Shown piece after piece: positions 52,362 through 60,786 of a stretch of DNA of 64,000 bases (its first letter is position 1; each line of letters opens with the position of its first letter). The stretch comes from Leyella lascolaii (lineage in GTDB: Bacteria; Bacteroidota; Bacteroidia; Bacteroidales; Bacteroidaceae), in contig NZ_LT556050.1 of assembly GCF_900079775.1 (NCBI RefSeq), positions 2,534 to 66,533 on the forward strand, given 5' to 3'. The notes under the pieces are model-generated. The model was not told the DNA's origin and did not search any database. It worked only from the letters and a program-made list of their open reading frames with translations. Both the position numbers and the translations under genes were made by a program.

Positions 52362-54428
52362 ATGAGAAGACATACATACATCACCGTTTGGGTCATGGTG
52401 TGCGCCATGCTTTGTTCGTGCGGAGCGGAGAAGAATCTGAAGAAGGCGGAGAAGTATCTCGCGCTCGGAGAATACTATGACGCCGCCACGCAATTCAAAC
52501 AGGCATACACAAAGACATCACCTAAGGAACGTGAGAAAAGAGGACAATACGCGCTGAAAATGGCTTACTGCTATGAGAAGACAAACTCCGTGCAGAAAGC
52601 CGTGGCTGCCTACCGCAACGCCATACGCTACAACCAGGCAGACATGAACCACCGTCTGGCATACGCGCGGCAGCTGCTCAAGACGGCTGACTACAAACAG
52701 GCGGCAACCGAATTTAAGGCTGTTCTCGACTCCATGCCGGACAACACGCTTGCCAAGAACGGACTCGTCTCAGCGCAGAACGCACCGCAATGGAAGAAGG
52801 AAGGGTCGAGATACACCGTGAAACGCATGGATGTGTTCAACTCGCGGCGCGCGGAGTTCTCGCCTGTCCTTGCCGGTGACCAGTACGAAAAGCTCTATTT
52901 CACATCGACACGGAACGAGGCTCAGGGCAACGAACTGAGTGGAATAACCGGCACAAAGCCCGGTGACATATTCGTGTCGGAGAAAGACGACAAAGGCAAA
53001 TGGAGCAAACCGGAAGTCGTGGAAGGCGGACTGAACACCGAGTTTGACGAAGGCGCGTGCGCTCTGTCGCCCGACCAGCGTGAGATGTACCTCACCCAAT
53101 GCCAGACAGACCCGTCATATCCGCGCTACGCACAGATAGTGACATCGTCGAGAGCGGACGCATCGTGGGGCAAGGCGTCACTGCTTGAGATAACGCGAGA
53201 CACTCTTTCGAGCTACGCCCACCCCGCCGTGTCGCCTGACGGACAATGGCTCTACTTCACGTCAGACATGCCCGGAGGACTCGGCGGACTCGACATATGG
53301 AGAGTGCGGCTCACGTCTGCCGGACTGGGAGGGGTGGAAAACCTCGGCGAACCGATAAATACTCCGGGCGACGAGATGTTTCCCACATTCAGACCTAACG
53401 GCGACCTGTACTTCTCGAGCAACGGTCATCCGGGCATGGGAGGGCTCGACATCTACATAGCCAAGCCCGACAAAAGCGGCCATTACGTGCTGGAGCACCC
53501 GGGCTATCCGCTCAACTCGCAGGCTGACGACTTCGGAATGACTTTCGAGGGAGTGCACAACAGAGGCTACTTCTCGTCAAACCGTAACGACGGACGGGGC
53601 TGGGACCACATCTACAGCTTCGAGAATCCGGAGATAATACAGAATGTCAAGGGCTGGGTTTACGAACAGGACGGCTACGAACTGCCCGCAGCGCAGGTCT
53701 ACATGATAGGCGACGACGGCACCAACCTGAAACTGAGCGTCAAGGGCGACGGCTCTTTCGAACAGGTGATAGAGCCGAACGTGAGATACATATTCCTCGC
53801 CACATGCAAGGGGTTCCTCAATCACAAGGAGGAACTGAGGGCAGAAAAGACAGAGGAATCGAAAGAATACGTCCTCCAGTTCCCCCTTGCGTCCATCACG
53901 GCACCCGTACTTATCGACAACATATTCTATGATTTCGACAAAGCAACGCTCAGACCTGAGTCAACAACCGCGCTTGACGAGCTTGTGAAACTGCTTAACG
54001 AGAACCCCAATGTCACCATAGAGCTGAGCGCGCATTGCGACTACAAAGGCTCATCGGAATACAACAAGGGACTTGCGCAACGCCGTGCCGAATCGGTGGT
54101 GAACTATCTCACCGCCAAGGGAATTGCCGCAGACCGGCTCAGTCCGGTAGGTTACGGAAAAGAAAAACCAAAGACCATCAGGAAGAAACTCACCGAGAAG
54201 TATGACTGGCTGAAGGAAGGCGACGTGCTGACAGAGGATTTCATAAAGAAGCTTGACGAGGAAAAGCAGGAGATTTGCAACCAGCTGAACAGGCGGACGG
54301 AGTTCATCGTGCTGCGCACAACCTACGGAATGTTCGACGAGAAAGGCAATCTGAAGACGAAGCCGAAGTCCCAATCCACCGGCACAGACGGCAAAGAAGA
54401 GGATGACTCCGTCATTTTCATTGAGTGA
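52362..54428 (+). CDS. porE: PorE-type type IX secretion protein (TPR, beta-propeller, CRD, OmpA)
   Basis: PorE is an outer membrane lipoprotein of the type IX secretion system that binds peptidoglycan. The 688-residue protein matches its four-part layout. It has a lipobox (VWVMVCAMLCSC, Cys 20) and TPR repeats to about residue 140 (AEKYLALGEYYDAATQFKQA). A WD40/PD40-like propeller to about 400 follows (KLYFTSTRNEAQG, WLYFTSDMPGGLGGLDIW, DLYFSSNGHPGMGGLDIY). A carboxypeptidase-regulatory-like domain lies about 425-500 (VKGWVYEQDGYELPAAQVYM). An OmpA C-terminal domain is at 515-650 (DNIFYDFDKATLRPESTTAL, AHCDYKGSSEYNKGLAQRRA). The length is close to that of known PorE (about 670 residues). A generic OmpA/TPR lipoprotein is the alternative. 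Confidence 0.85.
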   Translation: MRRHTYITVWVMVCAMLCSCGAEKNLKKAEKYLALGEYYDAATQFKQAYTKTSPKEREKRGQYALKMAYCYEKTNSVQKAVAAYRNAIRYNQADMNHRLAYARQLLKTADYKQAATEFKAVLDSMPDNTLAKNGLVSAQNAPQWKKEGSRYTVKRMDVFNSRRAEFSPVLAGDQYEKLYFTSTRNEAQGNELSGITGTKPGDIFVSEKDDKGKWSKPEVVEGGLNTEFDEGACALSPDQREMYLTQCQTDPSYPRYAQIVTSSRADASWGKASLLEITRDTLSSYAHPAVSPDGQWLYFTSDMPGGLGGLDIWRVRLTSAGLGGVENLGEPINTPGDEMFPTFRPNGDLYFSSNGHPGMGGLDIYIAKPDKSGHYVLEHPGYPLNSQADDFGMTFEGVHNRGYFSSNRNDGRGWDHIYSFENPEIIQNVKGWVYEQDGYELPAAQVYMIGDDGTNLKLSVKGDGSFEQVIEPNVRYIFLATCKGFLNHKEELRAEKTEESKEYVLQFPLASITAPVLIDNIFYDFDKATLRPESTTALDELVKLLNENPNVTIELSAHCDYKGSSEYNKGLAQRRAESVVNYLTAKGIAADRLSPVGYGKEKPKTIRKKLTEKYDWLKEGDVLTEDFIKKLDEEKQEICNQLNRRTEFIVLRTTYGMFDEKGNLKTKPKSQSTGTDGKEEDDSVIFIE

Positions 54429-54479
54429 GAATGAGACGGAGCCATCCCGGCAACTATACTTTCAAAGACTCAAAAAATG

Positions 54480-54836
54480 CTAATTGTCGGACGTGAGTAT
54501 GTTGTATATAGCCACATATACAAAAGTGAGGAGTGTCATGACCACCATCAAAAGCGACACTCCGCTCACATCTATCGACATGGTGGACGTGAACGCGTCG
54601 ACAACGAAATCGGCGGCAATGCCTTTCAGGACGGCAAACCCGTCGGCACGGACGAACAGCACGACAGCCGCCAAGGCACACACTGCCGTCCATATTCTGT
54701 TGAGACGCTGCTTATAAACATAGTCATGCGACGGAAGCGAACGCATCACACGCTGCGAGAATCCGTCATCAGCAATCTCTTTCCGGGCATATTCCTCGAA
54801 AAAAGACACTATCCTCTTATCTTCATATTCAGTCAT
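54480..54836 (-). CDS. small membrane protein in a sigma-factor operon (putative anti-sigma, DUF5056-like)
   Basis: The 118-residue protein overlaps the end of the sigma-factor gene by eight bases. It has a short cytosolic N-terminus (MTEYEDKRIVSFFEEYARKE, FSQRVMRSLP) and two hydrophobic helices (IWTAVCALAAVVLFVRA; GVSLLMVVMTLLTFVYVAIY). The pattern of a short charged N-terminus plus helices directly after an ECF sigma gene suggests an anti-sigma or accessory protein. No zinc-finger HxxxCxxC is present. The DUF5056 assignment is from memory and tentative. Confidence 0.72.
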   Translation of the reverse strand: MTEYEDKRIVSFFEEYARKEIADDGFSQRVMRSLPSHDYVYKQRLNRIWTAVCALAAVVLFVRADGFAVLKGIAADFVVDAFTSTMSIDVSGVSLLMVVMTLLTFVYVAIYNILTSDN

Positions 54837-55365
54837 ATCCGTTATGTTTTAAATATTCAGACAACTTCTTCTTGCCTCTGAAGATGTGCGACTTCACCGT
54901 TCCCTCAGCCATCCCCGTTATCTCCGATATGCGGTTTATCGGATAGCCGTCTATCAGCTGGAGGCTTATGCATGAACGCTCATTATCGTTCAGACGTGAA
55001 AGCGCGTCATACAAATCCATCTTCAGGTTGCTGTCGGCAGTTTCATGACGCGACCTCACCCCGGGCACATCGTCGATGTCGCATGCCGTCTTCGACCTTC
55101 TCCTGTAATCATAAAGCACATTGTAGGCTATCCTATAGAGCCAGGTGGAGAACGACGCGAGTCCCCGGAACTTGGTGATATTCACATATGCCCTGATGAA
55201 CGTGTCCTGAGCGAGATCGTCACTCAACTGTCTGTCTCCCAAAGTCTGGTTCAGGAAGAACCGCCTTATAGGTGACTGATATTTCACCACGAGGCGGTCG
55301 AAAGCGCGCCTGTTATGAAACACAGCCACCTGAGTGACAAGAGAGATGTCGTTCAGTTCGTTCAC
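54829..55365 (-). CDS. ECF RNA polymerase sigma factor
   Basis: The 178-residue protein has region 2 (FDRLVVKYQSPIRRFFLNQT, LSDDLAQDTFIRAYVNITKF, FSTWLYRIAYNVLYDYRRR) and region 4 (RLNDNERSCISLQLIDGYPI, ISEITGMAEGTVKSHIFRGK). It belongs to the ECF group typical of Bacteroidetes. It lies 11 bases after the DUF6249-like gene and overlaps the following small membrane protein. It is not closely similar to the sigma factor at 48144-48719. Confidence 0.93.
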   Translation of the reverse strand: MNELNDISLVTQVAVFHNRRAFDRLVVKYQSPIRRFFLNQTLGDRQLSDDLAQDTFIRAYVNITKFRGLASFSTWLYRIAYNVLYDYRRRSKTACDIDDVPGVRSRHETADSNLKMDLYDALSRLNDNERSCISLQLIDGYPINRISEITGMAEGTVKSHIFRGKKKLSEYLKHNGYD

Positions 55366-55376
55366 GGCAGGACTGT

Positions 55377-56192
55377 TTATTGATTGTCTTTAGTCTCGTC
55401 GTACACTTCTGCGGAGGCGTCATGCGCGTCAGGTCTTCCGCCACGCCTTCTGTCCCTACCGTGCTTACGCTTGGGTATCTGGATGTCGACCTTTACACCG
55501 GAGTTGTGACCGCGCTTGCCGCTTACGCCCGGCACCAGACGTGAGATGACAATCTGCCCTACTCCCAGACACACTACGAGGAAGCCGATACCGACAAGGA
55601 AGTCCGCGCTCCAGCAGCCGAACATGATCACGAGACCCATTCCTACGGCGACATTCTGGATTCCGCGCTTCAACATATAGTCGTCGCGCACCTTCTCATA
55701 ATCAGCCTGACTGTATATGGGCTGTCCGGAAACGTTCGCGCCCGTAGCCCCGGATGTCTCTCCGCGCGCATATCCGCGTTCCATAGCCTTCTCCCTCAGC
55801 ATCATCCTGTCGTTATGGCTCTTGAACAGATACCTTATAAGCACCACCACGATAGCCACAGGAGCAAGTATGAGTACGAGGAACAGGAGCGTGAGCAGTA
55901 TGGCGATAATCACTCCGCCTACACCTACCGTCCACAAGGCATTGTAAAAGGAGAACGGATCGCTGTAATCAGACGGACTGACGCTGCGCGCAGGAGTGCT
56001 CACGGCTTCTTCCGGCTCGTCGTCATAAGTCTCGTAAGTAGTAGTGTCTGAGTAAGCCTCGACGCCGTTGGCTGAATCAGCCGGCTGCACAAGGGCAGCG
56101 TCCACATGCTGGTGACGGTGGCGCGGAGCTGTGTCCGCGGCGGCTGCGTTCAATACAGAGAACATCACCAATACCAATAACAAATGTTTCAT
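55377..56192 (-). CDS. secreted/membrane protein, DUF6249-like, in sigma-factor operon
   Basis: The 271-residue protein starts at the ATG of MKHLLLVLVMFSVLNAAAA, a signal peptide; the longer frame lacks family support. A periplasmic stretch rich in Asp, Thr and Ser follows, with a long helix (GVGGVIIAILLTLLFLVLIL and on), a cytosolic segment RYLFKSHNDRMMLREKAMER, and two further helices (VAVGMGLVIMFGCWSA; FLVGIGFLVVCLGVGQIVI). The tail is basic and ends DASAEVYDETKDNQ. It resembles the DUF6249 group that precedes ECF sigma genes in Bacteroidetes; the family name is tentative. It is first in the three-gene operon. Confidence 0.75.
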   Translation of the reverse strand: MKHLLLVLVMFSVLNAAAADTAPRHRHQHVDAALVQPADSANGVEAYSDTTTYETYDDEPEEAVSTPARSVSPSDYSDPFSFYNALWTVGVGGVIIAILLTLLFLVLILAPVAIVVVLIRYLFKSHNDRMMLREKAMERGYARGETSGATGANVSGQPIYSQADYEKVRDDYMLKRGIQNVAVGMGLVIMFGCWSADFLVGIGFLVVCLGVGQIVISRLVPGVSGKRGHNSGVKVDIQIPKRKHGRDRRRGGRPDAHDASAEVYDETKDNQ

Positions 56193-56357
56193 TACGTTTT
56201 CTGTTTTTAAATTGTTTCTGTTGGTTAGACGCGCCGTGTCCTCATTTCGTTGCAAAGGAAATGATTTTTTTCTGAATACCGGTAAATATCCATGTACGAT
56301 TTTCATACAAAGAATGAAGGACAGTATTACTGACACGGCTCACATAAAAGCATACGG

Positions 56358-56776
56358 TATTGCATATTTATGCATCTGAGAAGTAAAAAGTTTTGACAAT
56401 GGAAAACTGCAAAACAGAAAACAGAATAAGGAAAAACGACTGTCATGACATGAAAAAACACGTTTTGTGAAGCCGGAATATCACAGTCGGAGCGCAGCAT
56501 CCGCATAACCGTCATGCGAAAAAGGCTTTTCTGCAACACGGAAGAGCCGTTGCTGGCACCCGACGGAGGCTCTTCCGTAGTGCGGGAAAGCCTCTTCTGG
56601 CAGGCGAAAGAGGCTCTTCTGTGACACCGGAACGGGCGTCCGGAGAAGCAATAAAGCATAAGCGGCTGACTGACAGTGCGATGCGCAAAGTGCCGGATAC
56701 AAGCTTATTTGCGTCCGTTCGCGCTCTCGCACGAAATAACGCGGGTATTACGGAGTTGCGATGAATATTTATGCAT
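56358..56776 (+). repeat. composite 419-bp element with 22-bp array (family 1)
   Basis: The left end TATTGCATATTTATGCATCT is followed by GAGAAGTAAAAAGTTTTGACA. Units begin at 56521, 56543, 56565, 56587, 56609, 56631 and 56653, seven steps of exactly 22 (for example AAAGCCTCTTCTGGC, AGAGGCTCTTCTGTG). The right end is GATGAATATTTATGCATAAT. The first unit is 163 bases from the left end, as in the other copies. It lies between the divergent DUF6249-like and tonB genes. Apart from the tonB promoter, 56777-57191 shows nothing else. Confidence 0.85.
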
Positions 56777-57042
56777 AATGAGACAAACGAAAGTGTATAC
56801 TTATACATATATACAATACATTGACGGAAGAACATATATGGCATAAGAACACGGCGGAGACATGGGCGCGCCATGCGCAATGTCATGCCATGCATAACGC
56901 ACCTCAAAAGGCAGGATGGACATATATGGCGCATTGCCTGACGTGCAGAATACTCTTAATCATGGCGCAACCGTTCCGGCATTCATATGGAAGCATTATT
57001 TGAGCAGGCTGGCACGGACATGACAAAAAGGAAGCGTTAGAT

Positions 57043-57073
57043 TTTGCGCTGTATTATATTTATGCTATCTTTG
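57043..57073 (+). promoter_or_regulatory. tonB promoter
   Basis: TTTG, 19 bases, then TATCTTTG: a full match to the Bacteroidetes promoter consensus, giving a leader of about 110 bases before the GTG start of tonB. Confidence 0.75.
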
Positions 57074-57191
57074 TACCGTTATATGCCATAACGACGGTTG
57101 CAAACGGATGGCTTATGCCCTTACGCGCGGTGCCGGAGCATCTGACGCGTAACTGCAATTGTATACAATAAAAAAGTCTGTTCGTAGGATT

Positions 57192-57908
57192 GTGGAAATA
57201 AAGAAATCAAAAAAAGCGGATATAGACAACTACAGAGCCACATGGTTTCTGCTCGGTGTGGTGTTCGCGCTTTCACTGCTGTTTGTCGCTTTCGAATATA
57301 CCGCAACGGACGGGGGTTCGCCTGACGACGAGGAACTGCTCGAGGACATGTCTTTGGACATGGACATTTATCCGACGATAGAGGTAAGGTCATTCAGGAC
57401 TGCAACGGCACGCGCGGAGGGAAAACAGTCTCATGACAGGCTGCGCATAGCCGGGGACGAGGCGCAGAGCAACGCTACCAAAGACGAATCAGGCGAAAAG
57501 GCTGACTCAGCCAAGTATGCAGGGCAGCCCACATTGCCCGCACCCGCCCCCACAGAAGAGACAGAGACTGAGGAGGACAAGCCGGAGATGCCTGCGCTGA
57601 GCTTCCGCGTGGTGGAACAGATACCCGAGTTTCCCGGAGGGATGGGGGCGTTCATACAATGGCTGTCTGTCAACCTGAGATACCCTGAACAGGCAAGAGA
57701 CAGAAAGATACAAGGCAAGGTGGTCGTGTCGTTCATCGTAAACGAGGACGGCTCAATATCCGACGCGAAGGTGATGAAAGGCGTCAACCCGCTTCTCGAC
57801 CGCGAGGCGATGCGCGTGATAGGAATGATGCCGAAATGGAAACCCGGCGTTGACAAGGACAAGCCATGCCGCACCATGTTCGCAATACCGATAGTTTTTA
57901 AAATATAA
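57192..57908 (+). CDS. tonB: TonB-family energy transducer
   Basis: TonB passes proton-motive-force energy from the inner membrane to outer membrane receptors. The start is probably the GTG at 57192, giving MEIKKSKKADIDNYRATWFL, the standard N-terminus of Bacteroidetes TonB proteins; the frame runs further upstream only to a TTG. The 238 residues contain one helix (WFLLGVVFALSLLFVAFEYT), a Pro/Glu/Thr-rich periplasmic spacer and a TonB-C domain (EFPGGMGAFIQWLSVNLRYP, GKVVVSFIVNEDGSISDAKV, MMPKWKPGVDKDKP). The exbB and exbD genes are not in the window. The next gene follows 15 bases later. Confidence 0.92.
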   Translation: MEIKKSKKADIDNYRATWFLLGVVFALSLLFVAFEYTATDGGSPDDEELLEDMSLDMDIYPTIEVRSFRTATARAEGKQSHDRLRIAGDEAQSNATKDESGEKADSAKYAGQPTLPAPAPTEETETEEDKPEMPALSFRVVEQIPEFPGGMGAFIQWLSVNLRYPEQARDRKIQGKVVVSFIVNEDGSISDAKVMKGVNPLLDREAMRVIGMMPKWKPGVDKDKPCRTMFAIPIVFKI

Positions 57909-57923
57909 ATACACATCAATATT

Positions 57924-58898
57924 ATGTTGAACTCAAACGAAATATTGCAGAAAATAAACGAGCGTCTTGACACTATTTCCGGAGACCGGAAGCCGGAGAC
58001 ACTGTATGAGCCGATAAGATATGTGCTGTCTATCGGCGGGAAACGCATACGTCCGGTTCTCATGATGCTCACATACGAACTGTTCAGGGACAATTCTGAG
58101 GACATCATAATGCCGGCATGCGCCATAGAGACCTACCACAACTACACGCTTCTGCACGACGACCTTATGGACAACGCCGACCTGAGGCGCGGACATCAGA
58201 CCGTGCACAAGAAATGGGACGCCAACACGGCGATACTGTCGGGCGACTCCATGCTGGTGCTTGCCTACCAGCGCATGGCGCAATGTGACCAGGCAAAGCT
58301 CAAACCGGTGCTCGACCTCTTCTCGAAGACGGCTCTTGAAATAGGTGAGGGACAACAGTATGACATGGACTTCGAGCACCGCAACGACGTGACGGAGGAT
58401 GAATACATAGAGATGATACGCCTAAAGACGAGCGTACTGCTCGCATGCTCGATGAAGATAGGCGCGATTCTGGCGGACGCTCCGGCAGCAGACGCCGACA
58501 ATCTGTACAGGTTCGGCGAACAGGTGGGACTCGCCTTCCAGTTGCAGGACGACTATCTTGATGTGTACGGAGACCCGTCGGTGTTCGGAAAGGCGATAGG
58601 CGGCGACATCGTATCGAACAAAAAGACATACATGCTCATCAATGCCATGAACAGGGCTGACAGCGAACAGCGCAGGAGACTATCGGAATGGATAGGCTCG
58701 AAAGACTTTGACGCCGGAGAGAAGATAGCCGCCGTCAGGGCGATATACGACGAGATTGGCATAGACCGTCTGGCTCTGGAGAAGATAAACCACTACTTCA
58801 GGCAGAGCAGGAAGTACATCGACGCCGTCAGCGTGGACCGGGAGCGAAAGGCGGAACTGATGAACTATGTCTCGGTGATGATGAAACGGAATTATTGA
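57924..58898 (+). CDS. polyprenyl diphosphate synthase (long-chain trans type)
   Basis: The enzyme extends farnesyl or geranyl diphosphate with isopentenyl diphosphate to make the side chain of menaquinone. The 324-residue protein has both aspartate-rich motifs, LLHDDLMDNADLRRG (about residues 76-90) and QLQDDYLDVYGDPSVFGKAI (about 200-220), plus YVLSIGGKRIRPVLMMLTYE. The product chain length cannot be read from sequence reliably; octaprenyl-type (IspB) is likely. It follows tonB by 15 bases. Confidence 0.93.
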   Translation: MLNSNEILQKINERLDTISGDRKPETLYEPIRYVLSIGGKRIRPVLMMLTYELFRDNSEDIIMPACAIETYHNYTLLHDDLMDNADLRRGHQTVHKKWDANTAILSGDSMLVLAYQRMAQCDQAKLKPVLDLFSKTALEIGEGQQYDMDFEHRNDVTEDEYIEMIRLKTSVLLACSMKIGAILADAPAADADNLYRFGEQVGLAFQLQDDYLDVYGDPSVFGKAIGGDIVSNKKTYMLINAMNRADSEQRRRLSEWIGSKDFDAGEKIAAVRAIYDEIGIDRLALEKINHYFRQSRKYIDAVSVDRERKAELMNYVSVMMKRNY

Positions 58899-58934
58899 CA
58901 CAAACATTATTTAACAGAGAGAAAACAGATACAC

Positions 58935-59633
58935 ATGCCATACAGGAGACTGCCGAAGACAGACGCAGCAAGGCTCAAGGCTTTGAAGACATTGTTGGAC
59001 AACAACGACATCTACACAGTCAGGAACAATTTTGTAGGGTGGAAATCACTCAACAAGGCACAGTCGGCATACGACAGACTCTACACGGCATGCAGTCAGT
59101 ACAGGCTTCTGCTCGTAGCACAGAAGCGTCACACGGCAAAGATAGACAGACTGATGCGCAACGCATCGATGTATGTGAGTCATTTCCTGCAGGTTCTGTT
59201 TCTCGCTGTAGAGCGTAAGGAGATAAAGAAACATAATCTTGAGCTTTACGGACTAACTCCCGACACCACGGCATTGCCGAACATCAAGTCACCTGATGGT
59301 CTGCTGGAATGGGCGCCGAAGGTAATCAACGGTGAGAAAATGCGCCTTAAGAAAGGCGGACGACCCATATACAATCCGACGATAGGCATGGTGTCGACAC
59401 ATTATGAGATATTCCGCGAGATGTACGCCAAGCAACGAGCGAGTGTCATGAAGACACAGAAGGCACTCGAGGACGTGCAGTCGCAGCGCGAGGAGATAGA
59501 CGCCCTGCTGCTCGACATATGGAACCAGATAGAGCGTCACTACGAGAACGAGCCGCCCGAACGACGCTATGCCGAATGCCGCAAGCTCGGAGTGGTTTAT
59601 TATTACAGACGAAACGAGAAACATTTGTACTGA
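58935..59633 (+). CDS. conserved hypothetical protein
   Basis: I do not recognise a domain with a known function. The 232-residue protein is predicted to be largely alpha-helical, with coiled-coil potential near the C-terminus (KTQKALEDVQSQREEIDALL). A middle segment is rich in Gly and Pro (GLTPDTTALPNIKSPDGLLE, RLKKGGRPIYNPTIGMVSTH). The protein has no signal peptide and no membrane helix, and the end is basic (RKLGVVYYYRRNEKHLY). It sits between the prenyl synthase (36 bases away) and tatD (10 bases away), suggesting co-transcription. Similar proteins occur in related Bacteroidetes as I recall, so it is unlikely to be spurious. Confidence 0.8.
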   Translation: MPYRRLPKTDAARLKALKTLLDNNDIYTVRNNFVGWKSLNKAQSAYDRLYTACSQYRLLLVAQKRHTAKIDRLMRNASMYVSHFLQVLFLAVERKEIKKHNLELYGLTPDTTALPNIKSPDGLLEWAPKVINGEKMRLKKGGRPIYNPTIGMVSTHYEIFREMYAKQRASVMKTQKALEDVQSQREEIDALLLDIWNQIERHYENEPPERRYAECRKLGVVYYYRRNEKHLY

Positions 59634-59643
59634 ACAACATCAG

Positions 59644-60426
59644 ATGACATATATTGACACACACATCCATCTTGACGGAGAGGAGTTTGACGCCGACCGT
59701 GACGAGACTGTAAGCCGCGCCAGAGAGGCAGGCTGCGCAGCCATGTTCGTTCCGGCGATAGACATGGAGCATCTGCCGGCTCTCACCGAAATATGCTCGC
59801 GCTATCCCGGTTACGCCTACCCGATGATAGGTCTGCATCCGGAGGAGGTGCGTCCGGACTGGCGTGAGGTGCTTGCCTCGATGAAGCGGATGATACAGCC
59901 GTCATCACCGTTCATCGCCATAGGAGAGGTGGGACTGGACTTCTACTGGTCGCGCGAGTTTGAGAACGAACAGCTTGCAGCCTTCGAGGAACAGGTGAGA
60001 TGGTCTGTCGAGACGCGCCTGCCGCTGATGATACATTGTCGGAAAGCACAGAACGAGCTTGTCGCCATACTCCGCAGATACAGGAAAGAACTGCCGGGAG
60101 GCGTGTTCCATTGCTTCACCGGCAACAGCCACGAGGCAGCCGAACTGCTCGCATTCGACAACTTCATGCTCGGCATAGGAGGTGTGCTCACATTCAAGAA
60201 GAGCAACCTGCCGTCCGTACTGCCGTCAGCCGTACCGCCCGACCGCATCGTGCTCGAGACAGACGCGCCATACATGGCACCGGTACCGATGCGCGGGAAA
60301 CGCAACGAAAGCGCGTTCATCACACATATTATAGATGTGCTCGCCGCATGCTACAATGTTTCCCCCGAAGAGATAATGCGACAGACAAACGACAATGTCA
60401 ACGCTGTCTTTAATATAAAACGTTAA
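59644..60426 (+). CDS. tatD: TatD-family metal-dependent hydrolase (DNase)
   Basis: TatD proteins are TIM-barrel metallo-hydrolases with 3'-5' DNase or D-aminoacyl-tRNA-related activity. The start at 59644 gives MTYIDTHIHLDGEEFDADRD, with the first metal-binding HxH; the frame extends upstream but lacks family residues. Other ligands lie in FIAIGEVGLDFYW, LMIHCRKAQNELV, GVFHCFTGNSHEA and VLETDAPYMAPVPMRGKRNE. The 260-residue length is normal. It closes the tonB operon. Confidence 0.94.
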   Translation: MTYIDTHIHLDGEEFDADRDETVSRAREAGCAAMFVPAIDMEHLPALTEICSRYPGYAYPMIGLHPEEVRPDWREVLASMKRMIQPSSPFIAIGEVGLDFYWSREFENEQLAAFEEQVRWSVETRLPLMIHCRKAQNELVAILRRYRKELPGGVFHCFTGNSHEAAELLAFDNFMLGIGGVLTFKKSNLPSVLPSAVPPDRIVLETDAPYMAPVPMRGKRNESAFITHIIDVLAACYNVSPEEIMRQTNDNVNAVFNIKR

Positions 60427-60786
60427 ACGTTTACAGCGCGTAAGAACGTGCGGCATGTGCCGGAACCTTGTTTGCGTCGGACGTCCGGACGCAGTCAGCT
60501 CCGGCACAGTCCTCTTCACCGCCACACCCGACATGCCGCCTTCCTAAGGAAAACAACCCGTGTCACGGCAGAACGGTCTGTCAGAGCATAAAAAGGATAT
60601 GCGAACAAGGCGTTATCGCGAAAGAATATCACGCCCGCACGGTTGGTTAACTAATGTTAACGACAGTAAATATAAGACTCCGTTTACGCTTACTACAAAT
60701 AATTTTACTATCTTTGCGCTATAATTTTAGTACGACACATGTTTCCGCTCGTGAAACATCATATTACACCAATTTTATTATAATCC
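60427..60786. other. intergenic region with rho promoter elements
   Basis: This 360-base gap has no gene. It starts with GC-rich inverted repeats (GTGCGGCATG... and CCGACATGCCGCC; TGCCGGA and TCCGGCA), which may terminate the upstream operon. A GTTAAC-TAAT-GTTAAC dyad lies at 60646-60661. A -7 box TATCTTTG is at 60709-60716 with a weak -33 (TTTA at 60683), leaving a leader of about 60 bases for rho. Rho genes are often self-regulated through their leader, but no specific element is visible. Confidence 0.6.

Noticed and set aside
56521..56674. CRISPR array at the 22-bp repeats (also near 2.3, 15.7, 35.6 and 49.8 kb)
   Set aside because: The units follow each other directly with no spacers, the units are degenerate, and no cas genes are in the window.
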